Assembly: GCF_004358345.1 (NCBI RefSeq)
Contig: NZ_CP037952.1
Span: 5,401,457-5,465,456, forward strand
Source: Parashewanella spongiae
Lineage (GTDB): Bacteria > Pseudomonadota > Gammaproteobacteria > Enterobacterales > Shewanellaceae
DNA: 64,000 nucleotides
Reading direction: 5' to 3'
Shown: one piece after another, positions 48,804 through 58,063 of the stretch
Layout of the letters: the number at the start of each line of letters is the position of its first letter
Position numbering within the stretch: position 1 is the stretch's first letter
Notes under the pieces: generated by a model
What the model was told of the DNA's origin: nothing
Databases searched by the model: none
What the model saw: only the letters and a program-made list of their open reading frames with translations
Translations under genes and position numbers: made by a program

Positions 48804-51089
48804 ACCTTTAAGATCCTCAATGTCGAATCCACCTTGAGTTCGTTCAGCCAGATCTTGGTAGTCAGCTATCGTAGAGTCTAACTCCTTAAGAATACCCCTA
48901 TAATCAATCAAATAGCCAAACTGCTTCTTTTGATGCAAGCGATTAACACGGGCAATGGCCTGAATTAAATTGTGTTGTTTTAAAGGCTTATCGATGTAAA
49001 GTACAGTGTTTTTGGGTTCATCAAACCCAGTTAGAAGCTTATCGACCACAATCATAATATCCGGGCCTTCTTCCTTACTGAACTCATCGATGATGTGCTT
49101 GGTATAAGCTTTTTCATCATTGCCAAAATCAGAAGAAAGCACATGCTTTTTCCACCAGTTTTGAACTAAGTCTTTGCTGTCGCCATCCACAGTATTTTGA
49201 CCTTCACGGGTATCTGGCGATGAAATCGCGACAACAGATGTCACTTTACCTATTTCATCTAACAGCGTTTTATATTTAATTGCTGATGCTTTTGAATCAC
49301 AAGCCAGCTGGCCTTTTAAGCCTTGTTGTTTGAAGTTCTGAAAATGATCCGAAATATCATGAGCAATCAACTCCAAACGACCCTCTGTTTGATAGATCTG
49401 ACCTTTTTGAGCAAACTTATTCTTTAGATCTGTACGCTGTTTTTCAGATAACTTATCCGTTATTCGGTTAAACCATGCGTCAATCGCTTTATCGTTAGTG
49501 CTTAAATCAGGAATGCGTTCTTCATATAACAGTGGTGTAACGGTTTTATCTTCAACCGCTTGCTGCATGGTGTATGAGTGAATGATCTTACCGAATTTAT
49601 TTTCAGTCTTATCGTTTTGAAGTAATGGTGTACCCGTAAAACCAATATAAGCCGCTCTTGGCAAAGCTTGCTGCATGCGAACATTATTTTCACCGTTCTG
49701 ACTGCGATGTCCCTCATCAACCAAAACTATAATATCAGCGCTATTGTTGTAGCACTCAGGCAATTCGATTGCGGTACCAAACTTGTTGATGATAGAAAAA
49801 ATAATCCGTTCGTTACCTTTTCCGATTTGCTCAGCCAAACGGCGTCCAGTCGTTGCCATGGCTAACTTCTTGTCTCTGTCAGACAATGCACCGCCTGAAG
49901 CAAAAGTTCGTGACAATTGGTCTTCCAAATCGACTCGGTCAGTAACCACAACAACTCGGCACTTTGCCAACTCTTTTAACCAAATCAGCGCTTTTGATAA
50001 AAACACCATGGTGAAGGACTTACCAGAGCCTGTTGTATGCCATATCACGCCACCATTGCGAGCGCCTTTTCTTGAACCCGTCAAAGCATCATCAAATGTA
50101 GTTACACGTTCAACCAATGCTTTAATACCAAACACTTGTTGATAACGAGCAACAATCTTGCCTGCTTTTTTATCAAATAAGGTATACAGGCGAACCATTT
50201 CTAGCAGGCGATCATGACGAAGCAGTGATACCAATAAACGGTCTTGATCCGTCACAACAAGATCACCGCCGTCAACCAAGGCTTGATACTCATCAAACAT
50301 GTGAGCAGGGCGATGATTAAAGATACGTTCAAGGTTGGCTTGGGATAATGATTTATTCTTCAAACGCTCAAACGTGGTTTCAGTAATTTGCTCTTCTTTC
50401 CACCTTGCCCAAAACTTTTCAGGTGTGCCGCAAGTGCCGTATAACCCCTCATGGCCATTTATCGACAGCAATAACTGGCCATAAGCAAATAGGTGAGGAA
50501 TTTCATCCACCTTCTGGTTGCGAATATTTTGCGAAATACCTTCTGATACGGTCGGTTTACCCGCTTTTGATGAATCAGGACGTTTCGCCTCAATCACCAC
50601 CCAAGGCAAACCATTTACAAAACACACAATGTCAGGGATACGCTTACCTGTGCCATAAGCATTTTCAACTTCCAGCTCTTCGGTAAAGTGAAACTGGTTA
50701 TTACTTGGTGTTTCCCAATCAATAATTTCAATGGTTGGGCTTGCTTTCTTACCCTCAACAAATTCAGTAACACCAATACCATAGGTTAATGCATTATAAA
50801 TCTTCTCATTTGCCGCCTTTAAACCTTCATTCATTGCTGGGTTCGCCAGCTGCTGAATGATCTTGTCGATTCCGGCATCTGAAAGTTTTTGTTGTTGCCC
50901 CAAAAAAGAATAGTTTTTGTGTTTTAATACACTGCGCAATACATCAGGCAGTATCACCGTAGATAAATTGCCACGTTGCACTAAGCATTCGCTTGGTGGA
51001 ATAAAGGTATAACCAAGATTTGTCAGCAAGGTCAGTGCAGGAATTTTTGCGCTTTGTTCTTCTTTAAAATTGGCAATGTGTATGGTCAT
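48777..51089 (-). pseudogene. hsdR: N-terminal and motor part of HsdR, interrupted by an IS
   Basis: 770 codons; the last five (PMALT) are partly IS-derived. The restriction subunit of a type I system translocates and cuts unmodified DNA. The nuclease site is PDIVCFVNGLPWVVIEAK (about residues 176-193), the helicase Walker A is WHTTGSGKSFTMVFL (about residues 345-359), DEGHRSQ is motif II and TGFDEPKNTVLYIDKPL lies in the second RecA-like domain. The C-terminal coupling region is in the separate frame at 46303-47322. Loss of that part should prevent assembly with HsdM, and no hsdM is present. Confidence 0.9.
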
Positions 51090-51095
51090 AACAAT

Positions 51096-51896
51096 CTAAT
51101 TTATCTGAGGACAATATTGTTGAATCACATTTTCACCAAGTTGGCCAAACAAAGCTCGTGTGGCAGAGTGAAAAGGGCGAAGCTGTGGAAATGCTGTCTT
51201 ATTTAATTCTGGGTGAGGTAAGTTTGTTAGCGTCAACTCACATTCAGCAAGGTTTTCTCTGTCTTGGCGGGTCGCTGCTTTGTCGATTAATTTATTTATC
51301 TCTTCATCTATCTCTTTAAGCCACCGTTTACGCTCAGCTTTCAGAAATGAAGCATTTAAGTTCAAAATATCAATCGTATATTGAGCCTTCATATTATCTT
51401 GTGCAGAAAGCCCAGCTTTGGGATGAATAGAACCATCAGAAGTCAAATAAACAAAGAAGTCTCGGCAATTTGCCGATTGAGGGGATATAAACTTGGCGGC
51501 ATCATAATCAAGTTGTTCGTTATTATCTTTGTAGTGGCCACCAAACCGATTTTCGCCTGAATATTTTGATAGATCTTCACTATCAAGCGCACACCTTAGT
51601 AAATTGGCTTCATCAAATGTTCTATGGGGAAACGTATGCTTAGGTTGCTCATGTTCAAAATGTGAGCCAATACCATGGGTGTTTTTCAAGTCCGCTAGAT
51701 TCAACTCTGTATAACAACACAGACCAAATTGCTCTGTCAGTAATTTTTGCAACAGCTGTTGGTCAGTGTCTTTAAATCTTCCCCAAGCTCTTGTTGCTTC
51801 ATCAGCGGTTAAAGGAGCACCATTTCTTTGTTGAGATTGTTGCGCAGCGTTAAGGCTTCTAATATTTCCACCATTGGCCTTTTTTATGTACCTCAT
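51096..51896 (-). CDS. ptuB: PtuB-like HNH nuclease (Septu-type defence)
   Basis: 266 residues. The start MRYIKKANGG and the HNH-like core, FGLCCYTELNL then GSHFEHEQPK, with later AKFISPQSANCRDFF, fit the HNH nuclease family found with an AAA ATPase in Septu defence and in retron Eco7/Ec78-like systems. The stop of ptuA and the start of this gene overlap in TAATG, so the two are translated as a unit. With PtuA it would cut nucleic acid on phage infection. hsdR begins six bases downstream. Confidence 0.78.
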   Translation of the reverse strand: MRYIKKANGGNIRSLNAAQQSQQRNGAPLTADEATRAWGRFKDTDQQLLQKLLTEQFGLCCYTELNLADLKNTHGIGSHFEHEQPKHTFPHRTFDEANLLRCALDSEDLSKYSGENRFGGHYKDNNEQLDYDAAKFISPQSANCRDFFVYLTSDGSIHPKAGLSAQDNMKAQYTIDILNLNASFLKAERKRWLKEIDEEINKLIDKAATRQDRENLAECELTLTNLPHPELNKTAFPQLRPFHSATRALFGQLGENVIQQYCPQIN

Positions 51897-53275
51897 TAGC
51901 CAAGTAACTCCTTACGCTTAATCATCCTGTCAGCTGCCATAAGGTCGGAGTGATGTTCGCCCAGAATGTTTTCTAGTTTTCTCCGTAAGCTTTTAGCTTC
52001 TATTGTTGTATTCAAACCAGATTCGATTAGCACATAGTATTTTTTTAGTGTTTCTGTATGTTTAAGTGGTGGCTTAGATTCAACATCAAACAGATGATTT
52101 AGAACGTAGTTACTTTCTTCTCCGTATGTATTACCAAGCACTTCAACTTTTTCACTGTTTTCTAGTTTTACAATTTGCTCTTTCTTCACAGTAGTTAACA
52201 CTTGAGGACTATGGGTACTCACTACAAACTGGATATTAGGGAAGGTCTTTTCCAAGTTTTGCAGAACAAGTTGCTGCCATTCTGGGTGCAAATGCATATC
52301 AACTTCATCAATTAAAATGATGCCGTCACCTTTAAGTGGATTATCAAAGTTTGGATTCATCACCGCTAGTCTGCGAGCAATGTCACCCACTAAAGCCATT
52401 AATGACTTTTCGCCTTGTGAAAGCTGAGCGACATCAAGTGTTTCACCATTTTTATCAATCGACATATGCAACCTTGGTTTTCTTCTTACTCGTAAATTAG
52501 AAAACTCAGGCATAAAGGTATAAATAGCACTTCTTACAGCGGTTAATTGCTTGTCTCGGGTGGACGCTTTTAATGTTTTTAGCTTTTTCCAAGTATCGTT
52601 GTCTTGACCAAGCATGTTTTTAATTTGTTCAAGAACATCATCTCCGATACCTGATTCATTCTCAGTATCTTCTCGTTTTCGATACCATTCAAAAAAACGT
52701 CTGAAGTCAACACCTTGATTTAATGCATTATCATAACCGTCAAGTTGCAGGAAGCTGTGTTTACCTCTGATTTTTAGTGGGATATCAATAACCACTCGCT
52801 CTACGGAATAAAATGCAATAAGTGGCAGATTGGTATTTTCATCTGTAGATAAACGGGTGCGATAATGGTCAGCCATGAAGGTAAGGTCAGAGTAATCACT
52901 CTTGAAATGTCCTTTACGGCCTTTTCGAGTTTTAGCGATGCGCCAAGAAAAATAATTTCCATCATCGGACTCAACATCTCCATCTTCTGCAACACCATAA
53001 ATGTGGTGAAAGACATCTACATCAACAGCCGCTGAGTTTTCACCATTTTTTATGACTAACTCAGGGATTTGACTGCCAGAACCTCTTTCTGTTCGTATGC
53101 GAGCGACTAGCCAACTTAAAGATGTTGCTAACGAGCGTAAGATTGAAGTTTTACCAGAGCCGTTATTACCAACTAAAACAGTAACGTTACTCTTTGCTTC
53201 ACCATGTGGGGCAAGCAGCACTTCAAGCTCTTTAAATCGCCCAACGTTATACAGTGTTAATTTCTTAACTTCCAT
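51896..53275 (-). CDS. ptuA: PtuA-like AAA/ABC-type ATPase (Septu-type defence)
   Basis: 459 residues, an OLD/SMC-like ATPase. The Walker A is LVGNNGSGKTSILRSLATSL (about residues 34-53), the signature is LSQGEKSLMALVGDIARRLA (about residues 278-297), the Walker B is GIILIDEVDMHLHPEWQQLV, followed by FVVSTHSPQVL with the H-loop. Gene order ptuA-ptuB is as in Septu. It is embedded in the type I restriction locus, between hsdS and hsdR. Confidence 0.82.
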   Translation of the reverse strand: MEVKKLTLYNVGRFKELEVLLAPHGEAKSNVTVLVGNNGSGKTSILRSLATSLSWLVARIRTERGSGSQIPELVIKNGENSAAVDVDVFHHIYGVAEDGDVESDDGNYFSWRIAKTRKGRKGHFKSDYSDLTFMADHYRTRLSTDENTNLPLIAFYSVERVVIDIPLKIRGKHSFLQLDGYDNALNQGVDFRRFFEWYRKREDTENESGIGDDVLEQIKNMLGQDNDTWKKLKTLKASTRDKQLTAVRSAIYTFMPEFSNLRVRRKPRLHMSIDKNGETLDVAQLSQGEKSLMALVGDIARRLAVMNPNFDNPLKGDGIILIDEVDMHLHPEWQQLVLQNLEKTFPNIQFVVSTHSPQVLTTVKKEQIVKLENSEKVEVLGNTYGEESNYVLNHLFDVESKPPLKHTETLKKYYVLIESGLNTTIEAKSLRRKLENILGEHHSDLMAADRMIKRKELLG

Positions 53276-53371
53276 TTACTGGCTCCAGAGGTGTAATATT
53301 ATTCAAAACATTTAACGCAGTGATTAACATCACATAGTTGATTGTATTCAATGAGTAATCATTTTGCATTA

Positions 53372-54043
53372 CTAATATTCAGGCTTAAACGTGTTTAACC
53401 AATATTGATAAAACGCCTTATGAGCACGAAAGTAAACCGTTTCTCCTTTACGAGTTCTCGGGATATCCGCTGCAGTTGCCCCAAACAATAAAAAGTCCAT
53501 ATCGGTTTTAACCGTATCATTAATGCTTACCAGTGACTCTAAATGCCAAACAACCTCTTTAATGTGCGACATTACGCTGCGATCACTGCGCTGATAAAAA
53601 GTCGCATCTGGTACACATCTATCATAAGAGTGTACATACTCAGTGGCTTGCTCTTGCGTTAAAGTTTCGTTTTGGGTGATCCAATAACGAAAACTGCCTT
53701 TTAGCTGTTTTTCAAAGGCATTTAAAAAAGCGTTATCATCCCCTTTTTTCGGTGCAGAAAATACAAGGCAATAACGGGAATGATAATCCATAGCCAGCAG
53801 ATATTTTTTACGTTTAATTGAAACGCAATGTAATACCCAATGCCATTGATAGTTATCATCGCAACCACGTTTACCAGCGTATTCCAAATCCTCAGCAAGG
53901 ATTTTATGTGGCGGCTGTTGCACAAGTGAATACTGCGTACCTTGTCGTGTAATGGTAAAAAAATCTACAGCGGCTTTGGTGCAATTAAACATTAACATTC
54001 TGAGTTGCCTTGTATCCTTCGGGTGTTGATTTGTATCAATCAA
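53372..54043 (-). CDS. Hypothetical protein, possibly DUF6933-type
   Basis: 223 residues; ATG at 53998 (MLMFNCTKAAVDFFTITR) is an alternative start. The LMFNCTKAAVDFF opening and the middle part WVLHCVSIKRKKYLLAMDYH resemble the family DUF6933 as I recall it; this is not firm. No enzyme motif is clear; Cys and His residues are scattered. It is on the same strand as the defence genes, about 100 bp upstream of ptuA, and may be part of the operon. Confidence 0.55.
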   Translation of the reverse strand: MIDTNQHPKDTRQLRMLMFNCTKAAVDFFTITRQGTQYSLVQQPPHKILAEDLEYAGKRGCDDNYQWHWVLHCVSIKRKKYLLAMDYHSRYCLVFSAPKKGDDNAFLNAFEKQLKGSFRYWITQNETLTQEQATEYVHSYDRCVPDATFYQRSDRSVMSHIKEVVWHLESLVSINDTVKTDMDFLLFGATAADIPRTRKGETVYFRAHKAFYQYWLNTFKPEY

Positions 54044-54199
54044 ATTTTTACTACGAGTAATTTATTAACGTTACATGAAATAAATCAAATTTGATTTATT
54101 GACCTTCTGGTCATATACTCTGCTTGGATTCATTGCCTAACGGCAGCTGAATTTACCGAGGCTTCTGCCAGCTGAGCCAGCGTAGCGAATCAGCGGCAG

Positions 54200-54667
54200 C
54201 TATTTCTTTAGCTTATTTAGACATAATGCCATATCCCATTCAGGTGAGGCTTCAATTTTTCCAATACTTTTATCAGCCACATAACAAGTGACAAAGTTCC
54301 CTTTGAGTACTTTTTTATTGTTTAAGCTGAGTTCAATGACCACAACAAAATCGTCAAATACCACACTTACTCTTCTATTATCTTCATAACATTTCTTATC
54401 TTTGTTCCAACCTTTGAAAACTTTAGCGTTAGGGTGAATCAAAGTGGCCTTAATCCAATCCATTCTTTGTGCTCGAGTGGGAGAAAACTGATCTTTAGCC
54501 CCTTTAATTCCTTTCGTATTCTCATAAAAAGCATGACCAAATTTCTGTGGTTTAAAGTACACCCGAATATTATCAAAAGTTATGATCTCAGCCCTTTGGT
54601 AATGCTTTTCATAATGACGTTTGTATTCAGCAACAGTGTCATATATCAGAAGTGGAGGTAAGTTCAT
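54200..54667 (-). CDS. Hypothetical protein, possible barnase/EndoU-type nuclease fold
   Basis: 155 residues. The pattern FDNIRVYFKPQKFGHAFYE, then QRMDWIKATLIHP and DNRRVSVVFDDFVVVIELSL, resembles phage-associated nuclease-like domains of the barnase-EndoU-RelE type (PBECR), with His35-region and late strands; this is by eye and uncertain. Its start overlaps the last base of the DUF3800 gene, so the two form a translational pair. A two-gene nuclease/partner unit for defence is plausible. Confidence 0.5.
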   Translation of the reverse strand: MNLPPLLIYDTVAEYKRHYEKHYQRAEIITFDNIRVYFKPQKFGHAFYENTKGIKGAKDQFSPTRAQRMDWIKATLIHPNAKVFKGWNKDKKCYEDNRRVSVVFDDFVVVIELSLNNKKVLKGNFVTCYVADKSIGKIEASPEWDMALCLNKLKK

Positions 54668-55365
54668 TACCAGCCACCACTCAAGTTGATTTCAAAAATA
54701 TTAAACTTATGCTCGCCTCGAAATGTCGCTCCAACTTTTCGATTCAACTTATTTTCTAGGTGCTCAACTAACAGTTCTTTGGCTGAACCATGATTAAGTG
54801 TTTTATTCATTCGTGCTGATGCTATTCCGAGTAAAAGATCAGACATTTGAATGAGCACGACTTGTCTTGAAGGTAATGCTTGAATCGAGTCTATTGATGC
54901 CATCAAATTAGCGTTGTTTAGACAGTCCTTCAGTATGCTCCAACGATCGAGTTCTCGATTAACTTTTAAATCACAAAATATGTCATATTGGTTATAGTCA
55001 AAAATCCAATGATGCAAAACTTGATAGTAAAATTTATAAAAACCTAATTCTTCGTCTTGCTGACACCTATTTCCATCAAACTGTTTGTGATTAATGGCGA
55101 TACTTCGAAAGCGTAACTGCTCTCCGTAGCTGATAAATAAATCAATTAACGCCTTATAAAATTCAAGCCTACTTTGACTCACCTTACGCCATTTGATTTC
55201 GCCCCAAACATTATGAGTTTCACGCAACTGCCAAATTTTTAGTTTGAGCTCTTTACGTAACTCTGCTGGTAACCACAAGCTGCCAATCATCAAATAATCA
55301 ACAGACGGTTTTTTAGACGTGAATAGCTCTGGGTGATTTTCATCACAGTAGACTTCAAATTTCAT
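54667..55365 (-). CDS. DUF3800-family protein
   Basis: 232 residues. DUF3800 proteins have an RNase H-like fold starting with an acidic strand, here KFEVYCDENHPELFTSKK, a second block GEIKWRKVSQSRLEFYKALI and a late Asp in IQMSDLLLGIASARMNKT; all are seen. The family is frequent in defence islands but its substrate is not established. Its ATG overlaps the stop of the hsdS remnant and its stop overlaps the next gene, so all were one operon. Confidence 0.78.
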   Translation of the reverse strand: MKFEVYCDENHPELFTSKKPSVDYLMIGSLWLPAELRKELKLKIWQLRETHNVWGEIKWRKVSQSRLEFYKALIDLFISYGEQLRFRSIAINHKQFDGNRCQQDEELGFYKFYYQVLHHWIFDYNQYDIFCDLKVNRELDRWSILKDCLNNANLMASIDSIQALPSRQVVLIQMSDLLLGIASARMNKTLNHGSAKELLVEHLENKLNRKVGATFRGEHKFNIFEINLSGGW

Positions 55366-55541
55366 TATGCAACGTCCTTTAATGTCACTCGACGTTTACC
55401 CGTTAACAACTGCTGCATCAGTGCTTTTTTCTCTTGTTTCAGATGGTCGAGTTTGGTTGTTAATATTTCGATTTCTTTATCGGCAGCCGTGAGCACTGAG
55501 GCGATTTTTTGTTGTTCTTTTAAAGCTGGGAGTCTAAAGTG
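55365..55541 (-). pseudogene. hsdS: 3' end of hsdS (type I specificity subunit)
   Basis: 58 codons remain: the end of a target-recognition domain junction FRLPALKEQQKIASVL followed by the helical conserved region EIEILTTKLDHLKQEK and MQQLLTGKRRVTLKDVA, the usual HsdS C-terminus. The rest is lost at the IS end at 55542. Without DNA-recognition domains it cannot function. Confidence 0.88.
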
Positions 55542-57021
55542 CAATGGCACTAACTTAAGAATTACTTCTGATATACCTTAAGCCTACGTGCTTGCTTTCT
55601 TGAATGTTGTAACCTTGGTGTCGGTTTCGGTCGCCTTTTCTTTGCTCTCGGTTTTTTTCTCCCTGGGCGATTGCCAACGATATGCTCGCCGATAATATTT
55701 GCTATCACATCCAATAAAGTGTCAATGATCCCTTCGGTGGCTTGCAAAAGTAATATCTGAAAATCTTGTAATGCGTCATGTGCGGCTTTAAAACTTGCCT
55801 CTCTAGGCGATATTCCTTTTTTTTTCTGCCGCTCGGCACATAAGTGCCCTTATCATGTTGTAAACTAACAAATGAACATCAATTTCCTTACGCACCATAT
55901 CTGGACTACCACACCTTAAAATATCCATTTTCATCATGGTCTTGATTGACCTAAAATCCAACTCGATATGCCATCGTGAAACGTATAAATCAATAATATC
56001 TTGCTTCGGATAGACTTCTTTATCCGTGAGCGTGGTAACAATGATACGTTTCTTTGTTCCTACCATTCTGACGATAAGCTCTTCTGGCACTTGAGCGTAA
56101 TCCTCTGGGGTCATCCATTCTGGACAGGATGGACGAATTAGCTTAAATAAACCATCTCGCTTACCCAGCTTTTCTTCACAGGTTCTGAAATCGACATTTC
56201 TGGCTCCGTTTTTTTCGAAAACAGCATCAACGCCTAAACCCATTAGTCCTACAAGAACAAAGTAGTTTTCGAAATTAGCATCTCCCAGCACAATGTCGCC
56301 TTGTTTCAAGTCTGACTGCATACTTCTTAATAGTGCCTGCTCGCCAGTACCTTTCCCTTTACAAGGTGAAACAGCCGAGTCAATGACTGCACCGCTTCCC
56401 AAAGAAATTAACACTAAAATCCGCAGCTGAGGAAAGCCCAGCCCTTCTTTTTGTGATTTAGGTTGAGGGAATTGGGCTTGGTTCTCGTGCGTATCAGGCA
56501 TAGATAGTGTTGAGCCGTCAGTTAATAGCACTCTACGGCCATGCCATAAGTATTTCCCTTGAATCGCTTCATCTAAGTTTTTTCCTGATTTCTTCAATAG
56601 CGATTTAATTGACTCTGGAGATAACCGTTTTCTTGCTTTGCAGTAGGGACCTGTAATTGTGCTGTTTTTCTCTCGACCTATAGCAATTTGATCTCTAGCG
56701 TCACTGATTAGTGTGCAACGACAAGACTTGTTTTCACTGGCTACTTGCTTCATGAAAAGCGAAAGTGTGTGGCAGGCGGGATACTTGCGTACTCTTTGAG
56801 TATTATCTTTTTGAAAATCTTCTAAATCTTGCAGAGTGAGAATTGAAGAAAGTTCATCTTCTTCCGTTTGAGCAAAGCGACGTAACAATTCTGGGGCATC
56901 ATTGAAGAATTGGCGAGTTGTAGTATTCATGGCGTGACACTAGAAAAACCTTAATCTGTATGATTTACTCTCTATTGTTCAATTAGTAAACCTTCAGCTA
57001 AATCTTAAGTTAGTGCCATTG
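55542..57021 (-). mobile_element. IS4-family insertion, copy 2, without target duplication
   Basis: 1480 bp with the same ends as copy 1. The flanks (GTCTAAAGTG on the left, GGATATGGGC on the right) do not match, so the two sides were not originally adjacent. The left neighbour is the hsdS stump and the right neighbour is a cut ABC transporter, which points to an IS-linked deletion that removed the rest of hsdS, hsdM and the front of the transporter. Confidence 0.92.
55803..56930 (-). CDS. IS4-family transposase, copy 2
   Basis: 375 residues, the same as copy 1 except for one visible substitution (YFVLVGLMG against YFVLAGLMG). The A9 tract and the second frame (55562-55747, with RKKPRAKK against RKEPRAKK) are also the same. 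Very high identity shows recent duplication. Confidence 0.92.
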   Translation of the reverse strand: MNTTTRQFFNDAPELLRRFAQTEEDELSSILTLQDLEDFQKDNTQRVRKYPACHTLSLFMKQVASENKSCRCTLISDARDQIAIGREKNSTITGPYCKARKRLSPESIKSLLKKSGKNLDEAIQGKYLWHGRRVLLTDGSTLSMPDTHENQAQFPQPKSQKEGLGFPQLRILVLISLGSGAVIDSAVSPCKGKGTGEQALLRSMQSDLKQGDIVLGDANFENYFVLVGLMGLGVDAVFEKNGARNVDFRTCEEKLGKRDGLFKLIRPSCPEWMTPEDYAQVPEELIVRMVGTKKRIIVTTLTDKEVYPKQDIIDLYVSRWHIELDFRSIKTMMKMDILRCGSPDMVRKEIDVHLLVYNMIRALMCRAAEKKRNIA

Positions 57022-57292
57022 GGATATGGGCACAAACCTTTCTGGCGGGCAAATTCAAAGAATATTACTTGCTAGGGCTCTTTATAAAGAACCAGCTATA
57101 TTATTTATGGATGAAGCGACAAGTCATTTGGATAGCGATAATGAGTCATTGATTTCTAAACAAATCGGCGGGTTACAAATGACACGTATATTTATAGCGC
57201 ATAGAAGTGAAACAATAGCCAGAGCTAATTATATATATAACCTTGAACAAGGAGCATTGCAATTAATTTGTACTAGTTCAGACAAGATGTGA
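57022..57292 (+). pseudogene. C-terminal remnant of an ABC exporter ATPase
   Basis: About 90 codons. The ABC signature NLSGGQIQRILLARALY, Walker B AILFMDEATSHLD and the switch His in RIFIAHRSETIARA are present; the Walker A half and membrane domain are missing at the IS border. The form GTNLSGGQ and DEATSHLD suits bacteriocin or type I secretion exporters of the CvaB/LapB kind. Confidence 0.82.
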
Positions 57293-57313
57293 CACTGTTC
57301 TGGTCGAGTTGAA

Positions 57314-57622
57314 TAACATGATTACCAATTATATCTAGCTGTAGCTGATATCGACCATATGAAGACGAAAGCCCGATCACCACAGACAAACGGTATTTGT
57401 GAACGCTTCCATAAAACCATATTGCAGGAGTTTTACCAGGTCACATTTAGAAAGAAACTCTATGAATCAATGGAAGAACTACAAAAAGATCTGGACGAAT
57501 GGATGAATTACTATAACAATCACCTAACTCATCAAGGAAAAATGTGCTGTGGAAGAACTCCAATGGAAACTTTGTTTGATGGAAAATCAATCTGGGCAGA
57601 GAAAAATCTAACCCAGATTTAA
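57314..57622 (+). pseudogene. C-terminal remnant of an IS481/IS3-type transposase
   Basis: The integrase-core end is readable: YLAVADIDHMKTKARSPQTN, then GICERFHKTILQEFYQVTF and EWMNYYNNHLTHQGKMCCG followed by RTPMETLFDGK. This contains the last Glu of the DDE triad (NGICERFH). The N-terminal HTH and first two acidic residues are missing. Confidence 0.82.
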
Positions 57623-57716
57623 TGTGACAAATACCTCATAAAAAGTTGGTAACTGTCACATCAGGTCTGAACTACTACATGTTAACGTAACGTTAGTTTT
57701 CGAACGCTAAACTCTT

Positions 57717-58063
57717 CTAGTGAGGCAGGTTCCCTCCACCATACTTCTTGGACTGTGGAAAATACGCATGTCCTGACCATGATTCACCTGAGGAACTAGT
57801 AGCTTGACCAAGCCGCTCCCCAAAAGTGTCCGTTAAAATCCAACGAACCCTGCAATCACCGTTATTACCGCCACATAATTGTTCTTCAGCCCATCGTTGA
57901 TGTCCTTCATCACGTCTTTGACGCTCTCTTTCATCTTGTTGGCAGAGATAATCACATATTTCTTCACTTTCCTTGGGAGGTAAATCATCGTCATCATCCC
58001 CCCAAAAAAAAGTACTTATTGCACCACCAGAAAAATAATCATTTACTTTATTGAGTGTTATAG
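57717..58063 (-). CDS. -1 frame extension of the secreted protein (C-terminal domain)
   Basis: An open stretch of 114 codons in the -1 frame that begins at the G of the slippery A AAA AAG (coding sense) and ends at TAG (57717-57719). It reads AITLNKVNDYFSGGAISTFF, WGDDDDDLPPKESEE, then ICDYLCQQDERERQRRDEGH and so on, ending YGGGNLPH. It has no start codon of its own near the beginning, so it is made only by fusion to the upstream frame. It contains four Cys and an acidic patch; the family is not recognised. Confidence 0.5.

Noticed and set aside
54135-54195. GCCTAAC followed by GC-rich inverted words, resembling an integron attC site
   Set aside because: The matching GTTAGGC end is missing and no integron integrase or cassette array is present.
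48794-55541. Inversion between the two oppositely oriented IS copies
   Set aside because: Copy 1 still has matching target duplications on both sides and hsdR is collinear across it, so this segment has not been inverted by recombination between the copies.
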